Source: an uncultured Pelagibacteraceae bacterium (GTDB lineage Bacteria > Pseudomonadota > Alphaproteobacteria > Pelagibacterales > Pelagibacteraceae). Taken from it: a stretch of 41,493 nt of DNA. A model generated the notes under the pieces. That model saw nothing but the letters and a program-made list of their open reading frames with translations, was not told the origin of the DNA and searched no databases. Below are positions 36,076 to 41,493 of this stretch, piece after piece. The stretch covers positions 1 to 41,493 of the forward strand of contig CACJQE010000009.1 of the NCBI GenBank assembly GCA_902595465.1. Reading direction: 5' to 3'. Within the stretch, counting starts at the first letter, position 1. Each line of letters opens with the position of its first letter. The position numbers and the translations under genes are program-made.

Positions 36076-36953
36076 GCAGCTTTTTTTTGTCTAACTAACT
36101 GATCAAAGCTTTTTGATAATCCTAATATAACATCACAAATTTTGTATTTATGATCTGCTATGCTTGCAACAGGTGTTATTTCAGCTGCAGTACCAGTTAA
36201 GAAACATCCATCAAAATTACTTAGTTCATCTGGAGAAATTTTTCTTTCATGAACTTTAATATTTTTTGATTTGGATAATTCAATTACAGCTTGTCTCGTA
36301 ATACCATTTAAAAAAGAATCTGGTATTGGTGTATGTAATTCATTATTTTTATCTTTAAAAAAAATGTTTGCACTTGTTCCTTCTGCAACATTGCCTTCAA
36401 AATCTAACATTAATGATTCAGAATACCCTTGTTGTTCAGCTTCGTGTTTTGAAAGAGTACAAATCATATATAATCCAGCTGCTTTTGCATCCCAAGGAAT
36501 AGTATTTGGAGCCGGTCTTCGCCATTTAGAAATATTTAATCTTATTCCTTCAGCTTTTAATTTTGGATCAAAATACGCAGGCCATTCCCAAGTAGCTATT
36601 GCTACATTAATTTTATTTTTCTGTGCAGACACACCCATCATCTCACTCCCTCTCCACGCAAAAGGTCTTACATATCCATTTTGAATATTTTGAACGGCTA
36701 CTATTTTTTTAGAGGCTTCATTTATTTCATCTTTTGTATAAGGAATATTAATGTCTAATCTTTTTGCAGAATAAAATAATCTATCTGTGTGCTCTTCTAG
36801 CTTAAATATTTCTCCGTCGTATACTCTTTCACCTTCGAAAACTAAACTTGCATAATGAAGCCCGTGACTGATTACATGGCATTTTGCATCTTGCCATTCA
36901 ACAAGCTCACTATTGTACCAAATTTTTCCTGATCGTTTATCGAAAGGTATCAT
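36072..36953 (-). CDS. ilvE: Branched-chain amino acid aminotransferase
   Basis: Fold-type IV PLP enzyme for the last step of valine, leucine and isoleucine synthesis. The 293-residue product has the PLP Lys157 in PWDAKAAGLY, the GNVAEGTSANIFF loop that contains the conserved Glu, NGITRQAVIEL, and CFLTGTAAEITPV. N-terminal HGLHYASLVFEGERVY is typical. Divergent from the MarR-family gene with a 59-base spacer. D-amino-acid transaminase or ADC lyase are same-fold alternatives but fit less well. Confidence 0.93.
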   Translation of the reverse strand: MIPFDKRSGKIWYNSELVEWQDAKCHVISHGLHYASLVFEGERVYDGEIFKLEEHTDRLFYSAKRLDINIPYTKDEINEASKKIVAVQNIQNGYVRPFAWRGSEMMGVSAQKNKINVAIATWEWPAYFDPKLKAEGIRLNISKWRRPAPNTIPWDAKAAGLYMICTLSKHEAEQQGYSESLMLDFEGNVAEGTSANIFFKDKNNELHTPIPDSFLNGITRQAVIELSKSKNIKVHERKISPDELSNFDGCFLTGTAAEITPVASIADHKYKICDVILGLSKSFDQLVRQKKAA

Positions 36954-37012
36954 TATTTAATTTTATAAAAAAATATATTTGTATATATAATATGTCAATA
37001 TAACTTACCAAT

Positions 37013-37456
37013 ATGAAAAAACTTTTATATTTAAAAGATGAGGATCTCAAACAATATATTGAAAAAATATTTCTTGGCTATAGAGAGACGGTCTCAGATG
37101 CTAGAAATGTGTTGAATAAATACTCCATAGGTGTCGCACATAACAAGGTTATTCATCTAATTTCATTATATGAGGGCATCACAATATCAGAACTTTTAAG
37201 AAAATTGAAAGTTACAAAGCAAAGTTTGAATAGAGTTTTGAAAGATTTAATAAATTTAAAAGCTATAAAATATGAAAAAGATCAAGTAGATACGAGAATA
37301 AAACATGTCTTCTTAACAGAGGAAGGAAAAAAATTATTTAACGAAATTTTCTCAGCTCAAAAAAAAAGAATTTACCAAGCATTCTCCGCATCAAAAGCAA
37401 ATGAGGTTGTTAGTTTTGATAATGTTTTAAAAAAAATAATAAATGGAAAAATTTAA
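37013..37456 (+). CDS. MarR-family transcriptional regulator
   Basis: A 147-residue winged-helix protein. The helix-turn-helix lies in ISELLRKLKVTKQSLNRVLKDLI, followed by the wing (VDTRIKHVFLTEEGKKL). It overlaps the response-regulator gene by 14 bases. A MarR regulator next to an OmpR-type regulator recalls petP-petR of alphaproteobacteria, but I cannot confirm orthology by eye. The spacer upstream is very AT-rich with no clear dyad operator. Ligand and targets unknown. Confidence 0.88.
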   Translation: MKKLLYLKDEDLKQYIEKIFLGYRETVSDARNVLNKYSIGVAHNKVIHLISLYEGITISELLRKLKVTKQSLNRVLKDLINLKAIKYEKDQVDTRIKHVFLTEEGKKLFNEIFSAQKKRIYQAFSASKANEVVSFDNVLKKIINGKI

Positions 37457-38120
37457 AGCACATATTTTAGTTGTAGATGACGATGATGGCATAAGAGAAT
37501 TAGTCAAAGAATACCTTTCCCAAAATGAATATCTTGTAACTAGTTCGAATAGTGCCGAAGATGCTCTTGAGAAAGTTAAAATTATTAAATTTGACTTAAT
37601 AGTGCTTGATATAATGATGCCAGGAAAGAGTGGTTTAGAATTTACAAAAGAAAATAAAGATAAAATTTCGACCCCTATAATTCTTTTAACTGCGAAGGGT
37701 GAAGCTTCAGAGAGAATAGAGGGTTTGGATATTGGTGCAGACGATTACCTTCCAAAACCTTTTGAGCCTAAAGAATTAATACTTAGAATTAATAATATCT
37801 TAAATAAAACAAAATATAAAAATACGAAGAGAAAATTTAAATTTGGTAAAATTGAAATAGATCTTAATAAGCAGTTTATTTTGAAAAATGATAAATCAAT
37901 AAAAATCAATAATACAGAAAAAATAATTTTAGATAAAATGGTTAATTCCCCAGGAAAAATTTTTAAAAGAGAGGAGATTGGAAATCTTATAAGAATTGAT
38001 AAAGAAAGATCAGTTGACGTAATCATTACAAGACTTAGGAAGAAAATTGAAGAAAACCCCAAAAGCCCAAATTATTTACAAACAATAAGAGGTGAAGGTT
38101 ATGTTTTATGGATTGAATAA
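37443..38120 (+). CDS. OmpR-family response regulator
   Basis: A 225-residue two-domain regulator. The receiver has the acidic pocket in VDDDDGIREL, phospho-acceptor Asp56 in LIVLDIMMP, Thr83 in LLTAKG and Lys105 in YLPKPFEP. The C-terminal winged helix (about residues 130-225) ends with the OmpR-type VDVIITRLRKKIEENPKSP and IRGEGYVL. It overlaps the kinase gene by 20 bases, so the pair is a cotranscribed two-component system. OmpR or PetR are the closest named relatives; the regulon cannot be inferred here. Confidence 0.93.
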   Translation: MEKFKAHILVVDDDDGIRELVKEYLSQNEYLVTSSNSAEDALEKVKIIKFDLIVLDIMMPGKSGLEFTKENKDKISTPIILLTAKGEASERIEGLDIGADDYLPKPFEPKELILRINNILNKTKYKNTKRKFKFGKIEIDLNKQFILKNDKSIKINNTEKIILDKMVNSPGKIFKREEIGNLIRIDKERSVDVIITRLRKKIEENPKSPNYLQTIRGEGYVLWIE

Positions 38121-39414
38121 ATATATAAAAAATATCCTGCCTAAAAGACTTTTTTATAGAGGTTTACTCATAGTCGCCGTTCCAATAGTAGTTATGCAAA
38201 TAACTATCTCTTTAGTTTTTTTTGATAGTCTTTGGATCAAAACTAATTCTGGAATGACAAGAGCATTGGTCTCTGAAGTCAAAACTTTTGTAGATGCTTA
38301 TGATAACGACGAAACTAACAAAGATTTCATAATAATTTTATTCAAAGAACACTTGGGTTTTAATATCAAATATGAAAAAGATAAAATCCTACCAGATAAA
38401 GTACCAGAAAGATGGTTCAGTCCAGTTGATCGATCACTAAGAAGAGAATTAAAGAAAAAAAATTTAACTTATTGGTTTGATACAACAAACTTCAAAGAAG
38501 TTGTTGACTTGAAAATAGGATATTCAAAAGGATATTTTCAATTTTATATTCCAAGGGACAGACTAACTACAAGTTCGGCTAGATTATTTGGTCTTTGGAT
38601 AACATTGCCAGCATTGTTAATGATAGCAGTAGCAATAATTTTTTTAAAAAATCAAACTAGACCCATAACTAAACTTGCAGAGGCATCTGAAAGATTTGGT
38701 CGAGGAGAGGATATTGACGAATTTAGCCCTTCTGGAGCACTCGAAATCCGAAAAGCTGGTTTAGAGTTTGACAAAATGAGAAAAAGAATAATTAGACATC
38801 TTAATCAAAGATCTGAGATGCTATCAGGTATTAGCCACGATTTAAGAACACCTTTGACAAGGATAAAACTTCAAATAGCGATGATTAAAGACAAAAGTGT
38901 TGTTGAAAAATTATCAAGAGATGTTGATGAAATGGAAAAAATGTTAAATGAATATCTTCAATTCGCAAGATCTGGAGCAAAAGATAAAACTGAAACGTTT
39001 GATATATCTGTCCTCCTTGAAGATATATGCAAAAAATATGAGAAACCAAATATAAAATATTTTTTAAAAGAAAAGGTTTATTTTGATGGAAGAAAAAATT
39101 TAATCAGTAGATGTGTCAATAACCTTATAGATAATTCTTTAAAATTTGCTGATAATGTTGAATTGTATCTAAAAAAAGGAAGATCAACTATTAATATTTC
39201 AATAGAAGATGATGGTCCAGGCATACCACAAAAAGAACATCAAAATGTTTTGAAGCCATTTTATAAAATTGACAAAAGTAGATCAGAAACAAAGTCAAGT
39301 GTTGGCCTTGGCTTGGCTATATCATCTGATGTAGTAAAATCACATGGTGGAGATCTTAAATTCGATAAGTCTAGTTTAGGTGGATTAAAAGTTATTATTT
39401 CTTTGCCCGTTTAG
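38101..39414 (+). CDS. EnvZ-like sensor histidine kinase
   Basis: A membrane sensor kinase of about 437 residues. Two transmembrane segments (about 18-45 and 160-182) bracket a periplasmic domain of some 115 residues. A HAMP linker follows, then the phospho-acceptor His in SGISHDLRTPLTRIKLQ, the N box NNLIDNSLKFAD, the G1 box EDDGPGIP and the G2 box VGLGLAIS. The H-box spelling is EnvZ/RstB-like. GTG at 38092 is in frame, but the ATG at 38101 is preferred. Partner is the regulator encoded just upstream. Its 3' end overlaps the convergent ubiK-like gene by 20 bases. Confidence 0.92.
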   Translation: MFYGLNKYIKNILPKRLFYRGLLIVAVPIVVMQITISLVFFDSLWIKTNSGMTRALVSEVKTFVDAYDNDETNKDFIIILFKEHLGFNIKYEKDKILPDKVPERWFSPVDRSLRRELKKKNLTYWFDTTNFKEVVDLKIGYSKGYFQFYIPRDRLTTSSARLFGLWITLPALLMIAVAIIFLKNQTRPITKLAEASERFGRGEDIDEFSPSGALEIRKAGLEFDKMRKRIIRHLNQRSEMLSGISHDLRTPLTRIKLQIAMIKDKSVVEKLSRDVDEMEKMLNEYLQFARSGAKDKTETFDISVLLEDICKKYEKPNIKYFLKEKVYFDGRKNLISRCVNNLIDNSLKFADNVELYLKKGRSTINISIEDDGPGIPQKEHQNVLKPFYKIDKSRSETKSSVGLGLAISSDVVKSHGGDLKFDKSSLGGLKVIISLPV

Positions 39415-39637
39415 ATTTTTTTTTTATTTTTTTTTCAGCAATTTTTTTTTCCAACTTTTCAATTCTTTTATTTAATATATCAATTTCATCTTTACTTACT
39501 AAATTCATTTTAAGGATAATTTCTTCTTTTTTTGAGCGTAAAATATTTACGACTTCATCACTAAAATCTTTGTAGTTGACCAGTCCTTCTTCCAAAAATT
39601 TTGCAAATTTATCAAATACAAATCTTGATTTTGACAT
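39395..39637 (-). CDS. UbiK/BMFP-family accessory factor
   Basis: An 80-residue, highly charged protein. The N-terminal helix (about 1-35) is followed by LVSKDEIDILNKRIEKLEKKIAEK, the coiled-coil pattern of the BMFP/UbiK (YqiC) family, and a Lys-rich tail. UbiK assists aerobic ubiquinone biosynthesis in E. coli and also has membrane-fusogenic activity in vitro. Sequence similarity is limited by size, so function is tentative. Its 3' end overlaps the kinase gene by 20 bases tail to tail; it is divergent from lgt by about 50 bases. Confidence 0.7.
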   Translation of the reverse strand: MSKSRFVFDKFAKFLEEGLVNYKDFSDEVVNILRSKKEEIILKMNLVSKDEIDILNKRIEKLEKKIAEKKIKKKSKRAKK

Positions 39638-39685
39638 AATAATTTCTTATCAAATTTTAAGTAATATTTATAATATTACAATTAA

Positions 39686-40462
39686 ATGTTTATTAATAAT
39701 TTTGACCCAGTCGCTTTTGAGATCTTTTCATTAGAAATTAGATGGTATTCCTTGTCTTATATATTTGGCTTAGTATTTGGTTGGTATTTTGCAAAGAACA
39801 AACTAATCAAAGATAGTACTCAAAAAGAATTTTTCGACGATTATATAACTTATTTGATCATAAGTATCATCCTTGGTGGAAGACTTGGATATGTGATTAT
39901 TTATGACCCAATTTATTTTATAAATAACCCAGTTGAGATTATAAAAATTTGGCAAGGAGGCATGTCTTTTCACGGTGCACTAATTGGAATTATTATAGGA
40001 ACTCATTTCTTCTGCAAAAATAAAAATCAAAATATTTTTAGTTATTTAGATGTGGTTGCTGTTTGTTCTCCTATAGGAATTTTTTTAGGAAGAATATCAA
40101 ATTTTATAAACTCAGAACTTTATGGCATAGAAACAAATGTACCATGGTCAGTAAAGTTTATAAAAATTGATGATTTAAATCGACATCCTTCACAAATTTA
40201 TGAGGCAATATTTGAGGGGGTTATTCTATTTATTATTTTAAGTATGTTGTTTAATAGATTAAAGAATACACCTGGTATTATTTCAGGTTATTTTTTAATT
40301 TTATACTCATTTTTTAGATTTGTTATCGAGTTCTTCAGAGAACCTGATCAACAACTAGGTTATTTATTTTTCAATTTAAGTATGGGGCAAATAATAAGTT
40401 GTATAGCACTAACCTGCGGATTAATTATCATCTATTATAAAAATGCTAATAGGACACAATAA
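39686..40462 (+). CDS. lgt: Prolipoprotein diacylglyceryl transferase
   Basis: Inner-membrane enzyme that attaches diacylglycerol from phosphatidylglycerol to the lipobox Cys of prolipoproteins. The 258-residue product has seven hydrophobic segments. Family motifs include RWYSLSYIFGL, GGRLGYVIIYD, GGMSFHGALIG with the essential His, and GRISNFINSELYG with the catalytic Arg region. Its presence shows that the cell makes lipoproteins, which makes the missing lipobox in MlaA notable. It overlaps the midA gene by 20 bases. Confidence 0.96.
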   Translation: MFINNFDPVAFEIFSLEIRWYSLSYIFGLVFGWYFAKNKLIKDSTQKEFFDDYITYLIISIILGGRLGYVIIYDPIYFINNPVEIIKIWQGGMSFHGALIGIIIGTHFFCKNKNQNIFSYLDVVAVCSPIGIFLGRISNFINSELYGIETNVPWSVKFIKIDDLNRHPSQIYEAIFEGVILFIILSMLFNRLKNTPGIISGYFLILYSFFRFVIEFFREPDQQLGYLFFNLSMGQIISCIALTCGLIIIYYKNANRTQ

Positions 40463-41483
40463 AAAAATCTCATTGGATAGATTTATTTACAAATCTTTGT
40501 ATGACAAAGATAATGGTTATTATATTAAAAAAAATCCTTTCGGAAAAAAAGGTGACTTCATAACATCTCCTAATATTTCTGTTCTTTTTTCAGAAATGAT
40601 ATCTATTTGGTTAATTTCATTTTGGGAGAATTTAAAAAAACCAAAAAAAATAAATATTGTAGAGCTAGGTGCAGGTAATGGTGAAATGATGTCACAAATT
40701 ATAAAAACTTTTAATAATTTTAGTGAAATTAGTTTATCTGCTAATTTCTTAATTTTAGAAAAAAGTCCATTACTGATAAAAATTCAGAAGAGCAAAATAG
40801 ATAAGAAAAAGGCAAGTTGGATAAGAAATTTAAAAGAAATTCCAAAGGCTCCAACTATATTCTTGGCTAATGAGTTTTTTGATGCTTTTCCTATCAAACA
40901 GTTTTTAAAAAAAAATGATAATTGGTATGAAAAATATGTAGCATACAAAAAAAATAAGTTTGAAGTTTGTGATCAAAAAGTGTCGTCAAAAATAATTGAG
41001 AAATTTTTAGGTAAAAATATAGAAAAAGAAAAATTTGTTGAATATTCACCTTCAGCAATGAAATTTGTTAACGAAATAGCGAATTTTATTTTTAAAAATA
41101 ATGGTGGTTTATTAATGATAGACTATGGCTTTACAAGTGGAAAAATGAAAAATACTTTGCAAAGTGTTGAGAAGCACAGAAAAATTAGTTTTTTAGAAAA
41201 TCCCTATAACTCGGATATTACTCATTTGATAAATTTTAAAATGTACAAGAAAGAGTTTGCAAATTCTAATTTGAAATCTTTAATAACTACCCAAGGTAAT
41301 TTCTTAACTAAATTAGGAATATTAAAAAGAGCTGAGATAATAAGTAAAAATTTACAATTTAGTAAGAAAGCGGACATATTTTATAGAATAAAAAGATTAA
41401 TTGATGAAAAATATATGGGCTCTATGTTTAAAGTTTTATTTGTAAGCAAATCTAAAAATAATTTTAATTTGGGTTTTAAGTGA
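40443..41483 (+). CDS. MidA/NDUFAF7-like SAM-dependent methyltransferase
   Basis: The 346-residue product matches the MidA (DUF185) family. N-terminal GYYIKKNPFGKKGDFITSPNISVLFSEM is followed by the SAM-binding VELGAGNGEMM, then FLANEFFDAFPIKQF and LLMIDYGF. The mitochondrial homologue NDUFAF7 methylates an arginine of complex I subunit NDUFS2, so a role in respiratory complex I assembly is plausible here. The gene follows lgt with a 20-base overlap, an order common in alphaproteobacteria. Its TGA stop overlaps a GTG that may start the next gene. Confidence 0.92.
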   Translation: MLIGHNKKISLDRFIYKSLYDKDNGYYIKKNPFGKKGDFITSPNISVLFSEMISIWLISFWENLKKPKKINIVELGAGNGEMMSQIIKTFNNFSEISLSANFLILEKSPLLIKIQKSKIDKKKASWIRNLKEIPKAPTIFLANEFFDAFPIKQFLKKNDNWYEKYVAYKKNKFEVCDQKVSSKIIEKFLGKNIEKEKFVEYSPSAMKFVNEIANFIFKNNGGLLMIDYGFTSGKMKNTLQSVEKHRKISFLENPYNSDITHLINFKMYKKEFANSNLKSLITTQGNFLTKLGILKRAEIISKNLQFSKKADIFYRIKRLIDEKYMGSMFKVLFVSKSKNNFNLGFK

Positions 41484-41493
41484 TTAAGTCAAA
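41480..41493 (+). CDS. Possible start of the next gene (partial)
   Basis: A GTG at 41480 overlaps the MidA stop (GTGA) and continues ATT AAG TCA to the window edge. The overlap style matches the rest of the operon. In alphaproteobacteria a laccase-domain (pgeF/YfiH-type) gene often follows lgt-midA, but only four codons are visible. Confidence 0.25.

Noticed and set aside
39414..39440. Bidirectional terminator between the kinase and the ubiK-like gene
   Set aside because: There is a long T-tract but no GC-rich hairpin before it, and it lies within coding sequence of the ubiK-like gene.
1..41493. CRISPR array, insertion sequences or prophage genes
   Set aside because: No regularly spaced repeats, transposases, integrases or phage structural genes are visible anywhere in the window.

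Overview
The window is an AT-rich, densely packed bacterial chromosome segment. Overlapping genes, very short spacers, lysine/asparagine/isoleucine-rich proteins, an FtsZ ending in [11 protein letters not shown], alphaproteobacterial-type gene neighbourhoods and an RNase P RNA all point to a streamlined marine alphaproteobacterium. SAR11 (Pelagibacterales) is the most likely group. This is inferred from sequence character, not from a database match.

Layout. (1) 1-8811, minus strand: a division and cell-wall (dcw) operon read as mraZ-ftsZ-rsmH-ftsL-ftsI-murE/murF-mraY, continuing off the left edge. A good sigma70-type promoter overlaps three TGGG boxes spaced 10 bp apart, as expected for MraZ autocontrol. 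ftsZ sits second in the cluster, and MurE and MurF are one polypeptide. (2) 8876-10000: RNase P RNA and an AmpD/AmiD-type amidase on the minus strand. (3) 10059-12485: mlaA-mlaC, then a CIA30-domain exported protein and a small membrane protein in the opposite direction. (4) 12558-14411: a 1.8-kb mini-island at a CAT-anticodon tRNA, bounded by 49-bp identical direct repeats that begin at the anticodon loop. It holds only a McrB-N-like/PD-(D/E)XK nuclease fusion and an overlapping exported protein. (5) 14685-19419: a gmhB-like phosphatase (+), then yqeY-dnaG-rpoD-tRNA-Val on the minus strand. (6) 19542-23937: carA-carB. (7) 23940-29166: a 2OG-Fe(II) oxygenase and an ELM1-like protein (-), trxB and an extended SDR (+), psiE (+) and an aspartate-type aminotransferase (-). 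(8) 29203-36075: a tightly overlapping operon uvrB-folM/PTR1-like SDR-hydrolase-folB-uvrC-pgsA. (9) 36072-41493: ilvE (-), MarR regulator-OmpR-type regulator-histidine kinase (+), ubiK-like (-), lgt-midA (+), running off the right edge.

Most genes are core housekeeping: peptidoglycan and division, DNA repair, folate, pyrimidine/arginine precursor, lipid and signalling functions. The strongest candidate for an undescribed system is the tRNA mini-island, whose nuclease has the domain order expected of a single-chain, modification-dependent restriction enzyme. Other points to check are a primase that has lost three of four zinc ligands, a GmhB-like enzyme with a degraded zinc site, and a tRNA-Val whose T-loop and D-loop depart from consensus at interacting positions.
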